Part shown: positions 50,045-59,327 of the stretch, piece after piece
Layout: every line of letters begins with the position of its first letter
Numbering within the stretch: the stretch's first letter is position 1
Made by a program: the position numbers and the translations under genes
Source of the DNA: Desulfoscipio gibsoniae DSM 7213
GTDB taxonomy: Bacteria; Bacillota; Desulfotomaculia; Desulfotomaculales; Desulfallaceae
Assembly: GCF_000233715.2 (NCBI RefSeq)
Contig: NC_021184.1
Span: 2,256,001 to 2,320,000, forward strand
Direction: 5' to 3'
Length of the DNA stretch: 64,000 bases
Notes under the pieces: model-generated
Seen by the model: only the letters and a program-made list of their open reading frames with translations
Told to the model about the DNA's origin: nothing
Databases searched by the model: none

Positions 50045-52151
50045 ATAATAAGGCCTCCTCGGAGCCCGCGCTTCTTACCAAGCTTCGCACATCCACAATC
50101 AAGGATACTTTACCGTCTCCCAGTATGGCTGCTCCGGCCAGTCCTTCCACCTGGCCGAGGTAAGAGCCCAGGGATTTAATGACTATTTCTTGCTCACCGA
50201 TTAATTCATCTACTATAACACCCAGTTTACGGTCACCAGAACCGACAACGACTAAATAAACCTTGCTGTCATCATTTTTTGATGTTTTATGATTGAATAT
50301 ATCTCCCAGTCGTTTTATAGGGCATACCTGCCCGCGAATGATTATCACTTCAGAATGTCTGATGGTCTTTATCTCCGAACGATTGACGTAAAGGGTTTCC
50401 ACCACGTAGGTTAGAGGAAATGCGTAAGTCTTGGAGCTGCATTCGACCATTAGCGCGCGGGTTATGGCCAGGGTTAGCGGCAGCTTTATGGAAAACCGGG
50501 TACCCTGACCGGGCACGGCGTAATAATCCACTAGGCCATTGATATTTTCTATTTGGGTGCGTACTATATCCATACCCACACCCCGACCGGAAATGTCACT
50601 AACATGGTCTTCTTCCACTGTTGAGAAACCCGGTGCAAAAATAAGCTCCTGGGCTTCCCGGTCACTCATCCGGTCATAATGCTCCTGCGTTATTAAACCT
50701 CGCTGCAGGGCTTTGCTTTTTAATTTTTGCATGTCAATGCCCCGCCCATCATCTTCCACGTTAATGACAATGTGCCCTTCTGAATAAGATGCTTTTAACT
50801 TGAGGTGGCCTTGAGCCGGTTTGCCCAAGCGCTGCCTTTCCCGGGCATCTTCAATGCCGTGGTCAATGGAGTTTCTTAACAGGTGGATTAACGGGTCTCC
50901 GATTACTTCAATCACATTACGGTCAAGTTCGGTTTCTTTACCTTCGATAATAAAGTCGATTTCTTTGCCAAGTTTATGGGCTATATCCCTTACCATGCGT
51001 GGGAAACGATTGAATACCTGGGCAACGGGCAGCATGCGCGCTTTCATGATTTCGTCCTGTAAATCAGTAGTAACCTTACCCAGGTGACTGGATATTTCTA
51101 ATATATCTTCGGCAATGTCTTCGGAGCCGAATTTGCTTTCAAAGACATTTACAAAACGCTCCAACCTGGTGCGTTCAATTACCAGTTCCCCGACCAGATT
51201 CATCAGGGTGTTTAATTTTTCCACGTCTACCCGGACGGTTTTTATGGCTTTCTTTGGACCGTTGTTATCACTGTTGGGCAGTTTTGCGGCAGTGGGAGTT
51301 GCTTTGGCCATGTTTTTCCGGTCCGCCGCAGTTTGCATTTCCTGCTCCGGGGTATTATTAACTTTAATTTTTTGTATATGTACAGCCTTGATTTCCGCTA
51401 CCGAGAGGGCCAGGTTTTTAACCTGGTCGATGTCTGACTGGCTAATAATAATCAGTGCTATACTACTGTTAAAATAACCGCTTTGAATATCCTCTATTTG
51501 GGGGTTGGTTTTAATGATCTCGCCCACCTGCTCTAAAGTTTCAAAGAGCAGAAAAGCACGTACTTCCTTCATCTGGCAGTCTTCCGCAAAAACAACCTGC
51601 AGGCCATAGGCATGGTACCCACGGATTTCTGCTTCGCTGATGACATCCTCGGTTACGTCATCAACTTCGATCTCCGGCAGCAGTTGATTGGAATCACTTA
51701 CTTTTGACGTTCCCTGTTCAACGGGCTTATACAGCCGGTCGTGTCCATATTGGTTATTAATGTCGGCTCCCGGTGTTTGTTTTACTTGTTTGATTTTTTG
51801 TAACACCGGACTGATATCTATATTTTTAGTGGCATTGCCAGTTGTTTCGTCTTTTAATTCCGTTAATTTATCAACGGCTTCAAAAAGCACGTCCACCAGG
51901 TCACCGGTTATTTCCAACCGGTTATGACGTAGTTCATCGAATAAGCTTTCCAACTCATGGGTTAATTTTGTCATTTTATCGTAGCCCATTATGGCGGAAG
52001 ATCCCTTTATGGTATGAGCGGCCCGAAATATTTCCTGAATAATTTCGGGTGTGGCTTGCTGCTGCTCCAATAGAAGTATATTATCGCTGATTATTTGCAT
52101 TTTTTCTTCCAGTTCTTCTTGAAAGATGGCAATTTCTTCACTACTAAACAC
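50028..52151 (-). CDS. cheA: Chemotaxis histidine kinase CheA
   Basis: A 707-residue CheA: P1 Hpt domain with His46 (AAHTIKGSSAIMGY), a P2-like middle domain, P3 dimerisation helix (VDVEKLNTLMNLVGELVIER), P4 kinase (HLLRNSIDHGIEDARERQRL; VEDDGRGID; GRGVGMDIVRTQI) and P5 CheW-like domain. It autophosphorylates under receptor control and passes phosphate to CheB and CheY. The GTG start has GAGGGAGTGAT. No cheY is in the window. Confidence 0.98.
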   Translation of the reverse strand: MFSSEEIAIFQEELEEKMQIISDNILLLEQQQATPEIIQEIFRAAHTIKGSSAIMGYDKMTKLTHELESLFDELRHNRLEITGDLVDVLFEAVDKLTELKDETTGNATKNIDISPVLQKIKQVKQTPGADINNQYGHDRLYKPVEQGTSKVSDSNQLLPEIEVDDVTEDVISEAEIRGYHAYGLQVVFAEDCQMKEVRAFLLFETLEQVGEIIKTNPQIEDIQSGYFNSSIALIIISQSDIDQVKNLALSVAEIKAVHIQKIKVNNTPEQEMQTAADRKNMAKATPTAAKLPNSDNNGPKKAIKTVRVDVEKLNTLMNLVGELVIERTRLERFVNVFESKFGSEDIAEDILEISSHLGKVTTDLQDEIMKARMLPVAQVFNRFPRMVRDIAHKLGKEIDFIIEGKETELDRNVIEVIGDPLIHLLRNSIDHGIEDARERQRLGKPAQGHLKLKASYSEGHIVINVEDDGRGIDMQKLKSKALQRGLITQEHYDRMSDREAQELIFAPGFSTVEEDHVSDISGRGVGMDIVRTQIENINGLVDYYAVPGQGTRFSIKLPLTLAITRALMVECSSKTYAFPLTYVVETLYVNRSEIKTIRHSEVIIIRGQVCPIKRLGDIFNHKTSKNDDSKVYLVVVGSGDRKLGVIVDELIGEQEIVIKSLGSYLGQVEGLAGAAILGDGKVSLIVDVRSLVRSAGSEEALLYAAAN

Positions 52152-52169
52152 CGTATCACTCCCTCTTTT

Positions 52170-52646
52170 TTAGGTTTCTGAGAGTTGCTCCATTTGTTTT
52201 AGATGTTGCATATCCTGGTTGGGTAAAAGCTGATGTAAATCCACCAGCACAATTAGGTTTTTATCATCCAGGATTATGCCCTTTAGATAATGCTCGTCCA
52301 CACTAATACTGGGCGGCACGGGTTTAATCATATCCGGGCTGATCTTTCTTACTTCAGAAACGCTGTCAACGATGAGGCCAAATTTATTCTCTTCTGTCTC
52401 CACTACAATGACCCGGTTGTTTTCTGTCCTTTCATCGGCCTGAGTATTAAACAGCACATGCAAATTAACAGCCGGTGCTATTTGTCCCCTGATATTAATT
52501 ATTCCCTCCACATATGCCGGAGCGTTTGGTGTTGGGGTAATTTTCTCCAGGCGAATAATCTCCGAGACCAAAGATATATCTACACCAAAATATTGGTCGA
52601 TTAACGAAAATACTACAATTTGCAAATCGGTTATTTCAGCAGACAC
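52170..52646 (-). CDS. cheW: Chemotaxis coupling protein CheW
   Basis: About 158 residues, a CheW domain (IVVFSLIDQYFGVDISLVSE; YVEGIINIRGQIAPAVNLHV; FGLIVDSVSEVRKI). It couples receptors to CheA. The GTG at 52646 with AAGGAGG 7 bp upstream is chosen; the frame opens 13 codons earlier inside the end of motA. A second CheW-like gene lies at 54459. Confidence 0.93.
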   Translation of the reverse strand: MSAEITDLQIVVFSLIDQYFGVDISLVSEIIRLEKITPTPNAPAYVEGIINIRGQIAPAVNLHVLFNTQADERTENNRVIVVETEENKFGLIVDSVSEVRKISPDMIKPVPPSISVDEHYLKGIILDDKNLIVLVDLHQLLPNQDMQHLKQMEQLSET

Positions 52647-52665
52647 TAAAACGCCTCCTTTGAAA

Positions 52666-53451
52666 TTATTCTTCTTTGATATCATCTTTTTCCTCTGTTT
52701 GTCTATTTGACGGGTTCAGATAGGATATCAACCTTTCCCTGATCAGGATGGGGTTATACCCGGCCTGTAAAGAAATGATACCTTCCATCATCAGTTGTTT
52801 TAATAATATTTCTTTATCGCTAATATTGGATAACTTGGCAGCTAGTGGAAACCATAGTAAGTTAGCACTGCCTACACCGTAAAGAGTGGCCATAAATGCC
52901 ACGGCAATGGCAGAACCCAGGGTATCCGGGTCATTCATGTTTCCTAACACGTGCACCAAACCCATCACTGTACCGATAATACCCATTGTGGGCGCATAAC
53001 CGCCTGCAACTTCAAATATTTTACTACCAATACTGTGGCGTTCCTCTATGGTATAAATTTCTACTTCCATAATATCTTTTACCAACTCCGGTTCGGTGCC
53101 GTCTATTACCAACTGCAGCCCTCTTTTAAAAAAGGCGTCATCGATATCCTCAATGCGGTTTTCCAAATATAATAACCCTTCCCGCCGGGCATCTTCGGCC
53201 AGGCTTACAATATCTTCAATAGTTTTGATCGGATCGTAAGATTTATTAAAAAAAGCTATTTTTATTATTTGCGGCAGGGCCTTAAAGTCGTTAGGGGAAA
53301 AACTGAAGATTGTGGCTCCCAAAGTTCCACCGAAAACTATCAGCGCGGCACTGGGCTGAAACAATGCCAACAAATGCCCTCCTTCCAATAAAAAACCCAC
53401 CAGTAATGATAGTATTCCAATGAAGAATCCAAGTGCAGTTGCTAAATCCAT
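52666..53451 (-). CDS. motA: Flagellar stator protein MotA
   Basis: A 261-residue MotA/MotP-type protein with four membrane helices and the conserved GGYAPTMGIIGTVMGLVHVL and GVGSANLLWFPLAAKL segments. With MotB it forms the ion-driven stator. It is encoded downstream of motB, the reverse of the usual motA-motB order. Whether protons or sodium drive it cannot be decided by eye. Confidence 0.95.
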   Translation of the reverse strand: MDLATALGFFIGILSLLVGFLLEGGHLLALFQPSAALIVFGGTLGATIFSFSPNDFKALPQIIKIAFFNKSYDPIKTIEDIVSLAEDARREGLLYLENRIEDIDDAFFKRGLQLVIDGTEPELVKDIMEVEIYTIEERHSIGSKIFEVAGGYAPTMGIIGTVMGLVHVLGNMNDPDTLGSAIAVAFMATLYGVGSANLLWFPLAAKLSNISDKEILLKQLMMEGIISLQAGYNPILIRERLISYLNPSNRQTEEKDDIKEE

Positions 53452-53475
53452 AGTATTTATCCATTCCTTTACAAT

Positions 53476-54234
53476 TTATAAATTATCAAAATTCTCATAA
53501 TCTGTCTCGTTTAAAGTCGAAATGCTATTTGGTTCAACTTCGGCAAACTTATTACGTAAGATTATCAGATCAACCCGGCGATTAAGCTGACGATTTTCAG
53601 TATTACTGTTCGGAACCCTGGGTCTGTATTGTCCATATGCTGTGGCGGACATCTTCTGCGGGGTAAATCCGAATTCATTGATCATTGCCTGTAGTACATT
53701 AGTAGATCTGGCCGCTGATAATTCCCAATTGGAAGGATATCGGGAATTATTAATTGGGAGATCATCGGTATGCCCTTCGACGCGAATGTAGTTGGGTATA
53801 TCCACCATTAACGGTGTTAATTTTGTTAGAATTTCATGCGCATTCGGGGTTAGCTGAGCCGAGCCCAGGTCAAACAAAACCGCTTCCTGAAAACTTAGCA
53901 CGATACCCCTTTCCTCCATGCCAACTGAAACCCTGGTTGAAAGCCCGTTTTCTTCAATATATTCTTCTAAGTTTCTTTTTAAATTCTCCAGCTGCATTAA
54001 CTCTAGCTGATCTTTTATTTGTTCATCCTGTTCAACAATATTTTGCATTTGTTCCGGAGGAGAGCCGGGGATAACTTTCGAACCCGAGCTGTCTAATAAC
54101 ATCCCTCCCGCGCCGAAGACTTGGGACAGTGCTTCAGCCAACGTCTCGAATTTAGCCGCATCAATTTTGCTTAACGTATATAAAACTATAAAAAAAACCA
54201 ACAGCAGGGTAATCATATCAGCATAGGTTATCAA
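53476..54234 (-). CDS. motB: Flagellar stator protein MotB
   Basis: A 252-residue MotB. The helix with the ion-binding Asp (TYADMITLLLVFFIVLY) is right at the N-terminus; the OmpA-like peptidoglycan-binding domain follows (FDLGSAQLTPNAHEILTKL; VEGHTDDLPINNSRYPSNWE). The start here is a TTG with AAGGAT upstream, which leaves almost no cytoplasmic tail. The normal tail is visible upstream in frame (KKGKDNKDRW) but is cut off from a TTG behind AGGAG by an in-frame TAA (TTG GCA TAA). So the true 5' end is uncertain. Confidence 0.9.
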   Translation of the reverse strand: MITYADMITLLLVFFIVLYTLSKIDAAKFETLAEALSQVFGAGGMLLDSSGSKVIPGSPPEQMQNIVEQDEQIKDQLELMQLENLKRNLEEYIEENGLSTRVSVGMEERGIVLSFQEAVLFDLGSAQLTPNAHEILTKLTPLMVDIPNYIRVEGHTDDLPINNSRYPSNWELSAARSTNVLQAMINEFGFTPQKMSATAYGQYRPRVPNSNTENRQLNRRVDLIILRNKFAEVEPNSISTLNETDYENFDNL

Positions 54235-54408
54235 CCAACGATCCTTATTATCCTTGCCTTTTTTTTATGCCAACTCCTGTTGACCAAAGTATTAACCCCC
54301 ATTTTAATTAGAAGACATTATAGCAATTTATTCTAATAATTTAGTAATTTTCTATAATTACTTTTAAAATCCTGCATTGTAAAATAAGTAAACATGCGCA
54401 ACATAACT

Positions 54409-54440
54409 ACAAAAATCCCTCTTAAAGATTAAGAGGGACT
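54409..54440 (-). terminator. Rho-independent terminator after the second cheW-like gene
   Basis: A perfect 10-bp stem, TCCCTCTTAA and its complement, loop 3 nt (54416-54438), followed on the minus strand by TTTTTGT. It separates the upstream cheW-like gene from motB. The 170 bp between it and motB are AT-rich and must contain the mot/che promoter; a TAAA-N15-GCTATAAT sequence there is a weak sigma-28 or sigma-A candidate. Confidence 0.85.
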
Positions 54441-54458
54441 CTAATTAAAAGTGACTAT

Positions 54459-54878
54459 TCAATCCTCCATTACTTCTTTCAGGTTTAATAACAAAATCAT
54501 ATCGTTTTCTTCTTTAAGGATCCCTTTGATAAACCTGTCTTCACCGTTCATGGTTTCGGATTTTTCCACTTCATCATTTGAATACCTGGTTACAGAATAA
54601 ACACTGTCTACAATTAGACCCAATTTCCCTTTAATCGTCTCTGTCACTATAATACGGGAATCTCTACCCAGCTTATTCTCTTCTAAACCCAGTCTTAAAC
54701 TTAAGCTTATAACAGGTACAATGGCTCCTCTAAGGTTTATAATGCCCTTACAGTAATACTGTGTATTGGGAACCCTGGTTATTTCCATGATGCGTATAAT
54801 TTCCGATACATTTTCTATTTGTAAGCCATAATGTTGATTGTTTAATCCGAAAACCACCAGCTGGTTATTTTCCTTCAT
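54459..54878 (-). CDS. CheW-like chemotaxis coupling protein (second copy)
   Basis: About 139 residues, single CheW domain (LVVFGLNNQHYGLQIENVSE; YCKGIINLRGAIVPVISLSL; LGLIVDSVYSVTRY). The ATG at 54878 has GGGGGAAG. It has its own terminator, so it is a separate unit from motB-motA-cheW-cheA-cheB. It may serve a subset of receptors. The 275 bp upstream show only a weak hairpin. Confidence 0.9.
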   Translation of the reverse strand: MKENNQLVVFGLNNQHYGLQIENVSEIIRIMEITRVPNTQYYCKGIINLRGAIVPVISLSLRLGLEENKLGRDSRIIVTETIKGKLGLIVDSVYSVTRYSNDEVEKSETMNGEDRFIKGILKEENDMILLLNLKEVMED

Positions 54879-55107
54879 ATAACTTCCCCCATTACATAGC
54901 ATCTGACCTTGATTTTATTTACAAACCCCCATTGTTTCCAGTATCACTAAAAGGTTTCCAGGGGCACCAACTATTTACACCCCCCTTTCCGGTAGCCGAA
55001 TCAAAAGTACTTATCAGCTTTATGATATATAAAACCTATTACTTAATAATCGGCTGAAAATGTTTGAAACTTTAAAGATAACATAAAACATTTCGTATAG
55101 AGAATGT

Positions 55108-55136
55108 GAAAACTACGGATAAGTCCGTGGGTTTTC
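55108..55136 (-). terminator. Weak terminator-like hairpin after the SLH gene
   Basis: GAAAAC-CC-ACGGA, loop CTTA, TCCGT-A-GTTTTC on the minus strand, 18 bp beyond the SLH gene stop. There is no clear T-run after it, so efficiency is doubtful. Confidence 0.45.
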
Positions 55137-55153
55137 TGTGGCAACACCTTTTT

Positions 55154-56638
55154 TTATAATTTTTGTGTCTTTTGTAGAATAGTATAAACCATACGGGCTG
55201 CTTCGGCACGGGTTATTGTTCTATTTGGTTCCAGGTACCCCTGCTCGGTTGTAGTTATTAAACCGCTTTGAATGCATGCTAGAATGTGTGGTCTTTGCCA
55301 GGAGTAAGTAGAAGAATAATCGTTGGGAAAATACGTTTTTAGCACAGAAGTTGCCTGATCAGGGGTTTTTAGCGGTAGACCGGCTGCATTGGCCATAAAA
55401 ACACAAGCTTGCTCCCGAGTTAAAGGATTGCCGGGATGAAATAAAAGTTTTCCATCTGTAGTAGGGGTGTTAGGGATCCACCCGGCTTTAACAGCGGCTT
55501 CAATATATTGGATTTCGATAATGTTTAAGTTTTGTATATCGCTAAATATATGCGACTGCAATGATAAAGGAGAAAAGGGCAATCTGAAACCATTGACAAG
55601 CATGCTGATAAATTCATACCTCGTTACAGGTAATTCATTTTGACCGGATTTATTCGTCAAACCAAAAAATTCTTCAGGCACCGGGGAGCCGTCCTGGTAT
55701 GTTGCAAGTGGGTGCATAATTCCCCTGGACCACAGAGTTACCACGTAAGACCTGGCCCATTCCAGATCTACCCCGCCTGTTTTCCTTAGATAGAAATCTT
55801 TAAAGTCCTTTGTTGTGCGTACCACCATGTAGTGCCCGAAGCCTGTATTGGAAAAAGGAACGGTAATGCTTTCGGTGGTAAGATTGTAACTACCTATCCT
55901 TTGCAGCATGGATGGTTGCAAAGATGTAGCTTGAAAGCTGGGCAGGGCGTATAAAACGGTAATCAGTTCATTATTAGTACCGCCGGCGGCGGCATCAAAC
56001 TTCAAAGTTAGCTCACCCGGGTTTGAAAGGCTGTAAGATGGTGATGCGGCCTCAATGGAATACAGTGGGCTTAATGGTATATAGTCGGGGTTTAGATTAA
56101 ATTGGGGGCTGTTGGCCAATATAGTGACACTTTGATCCCAGGCGGATCTATTGCTATGATCAACAATAGCGGTTTCTTTAGGTACCTTAAGAACTACCGA
56201 TTTATTAAAGGCAGGTAAACTTTGACCAATTGCTTCAAAGCAGCGCTGGGAACCGGACAACGGTGCATCAATAACAGTAATGCGTAAATCGTCAGTTTCA
56301 GTGCTGTCTTTTTTGTTTTGCCCGTTATACCTATATTTTTCCACTTTGACTTTAATAGTATTTTCACCGGGTTTGAGTAAGTAATCACGCAGCAACCAAA
56401 GATCAGAGTCGCTGCCAGCTATTTGAATAGCTTCTTCACTGTTTATTTCAACAGTTTTGGCGTTTTCCACGCGTACTTGTATGTCTACCTTATTGGTGGT
56501 GGCATAAGGTCTTTGGGAATAAGTAGTATTATTATCATTGGCTGGTCTCCAGTAAATGTCCATAGCAAGGGCGGGTGTGCTATTGGCATAGAAAAGAAAG
56601 CTATATAGTGCCAAGGTATAAAGAATTTTTTTGACCAT
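55154..56638 (-). CDS. SLH-domain surface protein
   Basis: About 494 residues with a signal peptide (hydrophobic core residues 4-22, then TPALAMD). The middle is beta-rich and not recognised. The C-terminal 200 residues contain three S-layer homology motifs (for example TRYEFISMLVNGFRLPF; FHPGNPLTREQACVFMANAA; LEPNRTITRAEAARMVYTIL), which anchor proteins to pyruvylated cell-wall polymer. The ATG at 56638 has GGAG 8 bp upstream. Not obviously linked to its neighbours. Confidence 0.88.
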   Translation of the reverse strand: MVKKILYTLALYSFLFYANSTPALAMDIYWRPANDNNTTYSQRPYATTNKVDIQVRVENAKTVEINSEEAIQIAGSDSDLWLLRDYLLKPGENTIKVKVEKYRYNGQNKKDSTETDDLRITVIDAPLSGSQRCFEAIGQSLPAFNKSVVLKVPKETAIVDHSNRSAWDQSVTILANSPQFNLNPDYIPLSPLYSIEAASPSYSLSNPGELTLKFDAAAGGTNNELITVLYALPSFQATSLQPSMLQRIGSYNLTTESITVPFSNTGFGHYMVVRTTKDFKDFYLRKTGGVDLEWARSYVVTLWSRGIMHPLATYQDGSPVPEEFFGLTNKSGQNELPVTRYEFISMLVNGFRLPFSPLSLQSHIFSDIQNLNIIEIQYIEAAVKAGWIPNTPTTDGKLLFHPGNPLTREQACVFMANAAGLPLKTPDQATSVLKTYFPNDYSSTYSWQRPHILACIQSGLITTTEQGYLEPNRTITRAEAARMVYTILQKTQKL

Positions 56639-56909
56639 CTTGATCACTCCATTTTTTATATGCAGGTTATAGATATATTGGATAATTTTTCGTTTGTTCC
56701 TTCATGGCAACAGAAAAATTTGTCTGTTTAATCTGAGATATGTTAATTATCGGTTTTGACGGGTTATGATAGACTATTTTTCTATTATTTAAATCAACTT
56801 TCGGGGTTCAATCACATTCAGGCCTACTACCTAACTGTCTATGCTTAAATCTATAGATTACCATAGACTCCAAGACTCGCTACCGGTGACTTGGCTTAAG
56901 CCTTACCGG

Positions 56910-56975
56910 GGGAAGCAATAGGGACGGTCTCTTGCTTCCATAAATGGAAACAAGAGACCGTCCCTATTGCTTCCC
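56910..56975. repeat. Large REP-like palindrome
   Basis: A 66-nt near-perfect hairpin: 25-bp outer arms starting GGGAAGCAATAGGGACGGTC (first 20 bases), then a 6-bp inner stem TTCCAT/ATGGAA. It contains the ACGGTCTC variant of the REP core. Folded, it would be an extremely stable cruciform. The rest of the 56648-57021 gap shows no gene. Confidence 0.75.
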
Positions 56976-57003
56976 AAAAAATCCCGCCTTTTTAGGGCGG
57001 GAT
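56976..57003 (-). terminator. Rho-independent terminator of the symporter operon
   Basis: ATCCCGCC, 7-nt loop, GGCGGGAT at 56981-57003, followed on the minus strand by TTTTTTGGG. It lies 19 bp beyond the symporter stop and next to the REP-like palindrome. Confidence 0.9.
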
Positions 57004-57021
57004 GTTTTGGATTCGCATGAA

Positions 57022-58545
57022 CTACACTGTTATTTTAGTTTCTTTACCAATAATATTAGGTTCTCCACTTAATTTAGCAAAAGTGCTGAAAAATTCATCA
57101 GTTGCTTTCTTATCAGGAGCCGGTGTTAAATAGGTAACAACAATCAATATGATTAACCCCAGAACTAAAGCCGGCACACCTGGTAGCAAGCCCATGGCAA
57201 ACTTTTGCGGAATTATCCCCAGAGGCAAAGCAACTTGTACTATTTGAGAGACCAGCAGTGCAGCAATGGCAGCCTCCTTGGTACAACGTTTCCAGTACAA
57301 CGCAGCAAGCATGGGGACGATCAAACAGGCAAATCCCCCGAAGGCCCAGTTAATCAGAGTGATAATTCCCATAGGTTTGATTAAAGCCAGCACATAGCTG
57401 ATCAAAACCATGGCGAAAAGTACACTTTTGCTTAATAATAGTTTCTTTTTGTCCTCAATATTTTTAGCAGATGACATGTTTAGCAAAATGTCTTTAGTGA
57501 AAATAGTTCCGGCAGCGAGTAGTTGCGAGTCCATGGTGGACATGGTAGCGGCCAGGATTGCCGCGCCCAAGATGCCGGTCATGAAAACAGGTGCATATTG
57601 GGCTAGAAACAATGGAATAATTTGTTCAGCTTGATTCCCTTCCAAGCCGGGAATCAAGGTATGTGCCCACATGCCGATGTAAACGCAAACAGAGAAAATG
57701 AAAAGTCCGGCAAAGGGATACATTAAACTCATTTTCTTAAGCTCACCAATACTCTTACCTGACAGCAAGCGTGTAAAGAGCTGCGGAAACATTGGCACCG
57801 CCAGGCTTACTATGATACCAAAGCTGAAAAATACCTGCCAGGGCAAATTTCCCCTGGATAATAGTTCAGGATTATTTTGCATGATGTTTTGCGTTACCTG
57901 AGCGGGACCTCCCACAGTATTTAATGCATACAGAAAAATTATCAATGCACCGACCATAAAAACCATAGCTTGCACCGTATTGGCCCAAATTGAACCACGC
58001 ATTCCCCCCATAATTACGTAAATACCAATAACTACAGATATTATCAAAGCCCCCAGCCAAAAAGGTACAGCACCCTGGGTCAGCCCTTCAAAAACTTGTC
58101 CGGCACCCATGGTGCCTGTCATCAGATAGGGTATGGTATAGATTAAACCCACCAGAGTCACAAGATAACCTAAAGTTTTACTGTTCCAGCGGCCAATTAC
58201 GACATCAGACATTGTCACAAAACCATATTTCTTGCCCAGCAACCAGGCCCGATTCCCGACGGTATAAAATAGAATTGGCGTTAGCCAGGCCCACGTAGTT
58301 ACGAAATAAGGCCACATTATCCACCCATTATGATAAGCCTGACCTGGAATGCCAATTAAGGTTACAGCTGAAATGTTGGCGGCAAAAACGCCGCAAAACA
58401 GCACCAGGGCTTTAAATTCACGGCTGCCGGTGTAATAATCTTCAAGGGTGCCTTTGGCGTATTTAACGCTGGCCAATCCAATGGTTAAAATAGCAATGAC
58501 ATAAAGCGCAAGAATAGATAAAACTGTAATATTTTGTTGTTCCAT
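57022..58545 (-). CDS. Sodium:solute symporter (SSS family)
   Basis: A 507-residue protein with about 13 membrane helices and SSS signatures (NISAVTLIGIPGQAYHNGWI; the STMDSQLLAAGTIFTKDILL region with the sodium-site residues). It imports an organic solute with sodium. The substrate is unknown; sigma-54 control and the nearby molybdenum hydroxylase point to a heterocycle, purine, or acid to be oxidised. The SD GGAGGGGGC precedes the ATG. It follows a small membrane protein by 20 bp. Confidence 0.92.
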   Translation of the reverse strand: MEQQNITVLSILALYVIAILTIGLASVKYAKGTLEDYYTGSREFKALVLFCGVFAANISAVTLIGIPGQAYHNGWIMWPYFVTTWAWLTPILFYTVGNRAWLLGKKYGFVTMSDVVIGRWNSKTLGYLVTLVGLIYTIPYLMTGTMGAGQVFEGLTQGAVPFWLGALIISVVIGIYVIMGGMRGSIWANTVQAMVFMVGALIIFLYALNTVGGPAQVTQNIMQNNPELLSRGNLPWQVFFSFGIIVSLAVPMFPQLFTRLLSGKSIGELKKMSLMYPFAGLFIFSVCVYIGMWAHTLIPGLEGNQAEQIIPLFLAQYAPVFMTGILGAAILAATMSTMDSQLLAAGTIFTKDILLNMSSAKNIEDKKKLLLSKSVLFAMVLISYVLALIKPMGIITLINWAFGGFACLIVPMLAALYWKRCTKEAAIAALLVSQIVQVALPLGIIPQKFAMGLLPGVPALVLGLIILIVVTYLTPAPDKKATDEFFSTFAKLSGEPNIIGKETKITV

Positions 58546-58565
58546 GATATAAGCCCCCTCCAGGA

Positions 58566-58775
58566 TTAATCTTCATCCGGATCATACCAGAAGCTTTTGT
58601 TTACCCAGAAAAGCAGTAATGTACCAATAACCCAAATCATTAATTGATATAGTTCATAGATAGAAAGCCAACCTAGAAATACGGGTTCCTTAATTTTTCC
58701 CCAGTTCCAAATGTCTACCCTGATAAATACCAGAAAAACGCACATGGCATAAAGTATCCATTCCTTTGGTTTCAA
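58566..58775 (-). CDS. Small membrane protein paired with the symporter (DUF3311-like)
   Basis: About 69 residues with two membrane helices (ILYAMCVFLVFIRVDIW; LYQLMIWVIGTLLLFWV) and an acidic tail FWYDPDED. Such small proteins often precede SSS transporters and probably assist them. The start is probably the TTG at 58775, with AGGGGGTG 6 bp before; a GTG three codons earlier overlaps that site. First gene after the sigma-54 promoter. Confidence 0.75.
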   Translation of the reverse strand: MKPKEWILYAMCVFLVFIRVDIWNWGKIKEPVFLGWLSIYELYQLMIWVIGTLLLFWVNKSFWYDPDED

Positions 58776-58953
58776 TTGGGGCACCCCCTTTTAAATTTGA
58801 ATTTGAGCAATTATTTTCTTATCCCTGTACTTTTACATACAAAGTCGCGACATTTGTTTTGTCCGAAATGTGTTTAAATATTGAATTGCCTGAAAATTTT
58901 TTATAAACAACCCCCTCTCACTTTTCCTACCATTAAGCTATGATCACATTACG

Positions 58954-58970
58954 AAGCAAGAAATGTGCCA
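58954..58970 (-). promoter_or_regulatory. Sigma-54 (-24/-12) promoter of the symporter operon
   Basis: TGGCAC-ATTTC-TTGCTT on the minus strand: exact GG and GC elements with the required 10-bp gap. It is 180 bp upstream of the small membrane protein gene. Upstream dyads that could bind the divergent activator are GTTTGG-N7-CCAAAC (about 59090-59108) and GGTTTA-ATAA-TAAACC (about 59110-59126). The remaining 58776-59327 gap has no gene. Confidence 0.85.
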
Positions 58971-59327
58971 CTAAATATGTACACAAATCAAATGCTCATT
59001 AAGCTTGGGTTTTGACAAAGAGAAAAATATATCCAGCAACTTTTACGGAATAAATTGGATATTTTCTATCATTATTTAGCTCCCTTTAGGTTTGGAATAC
59101 AACCAAACTGGTTTAATAATAAACCTTGTTTATAAAAATACAATATTTTATGTGAAAATTTTAAATATTTACAGGATTCATGAATTTAGTGTCGAAAAGA
59201 TAATAAGCTTAATATAAAATTCCGTGCATAAATATTATTTACATAAATAAAAACCGGTACATAAATAAACCAAGGAATTTAACGTTTATTCGTATGTAGC
59301 CGTTCATTTGTAAGGAGGTAGTTTTAC

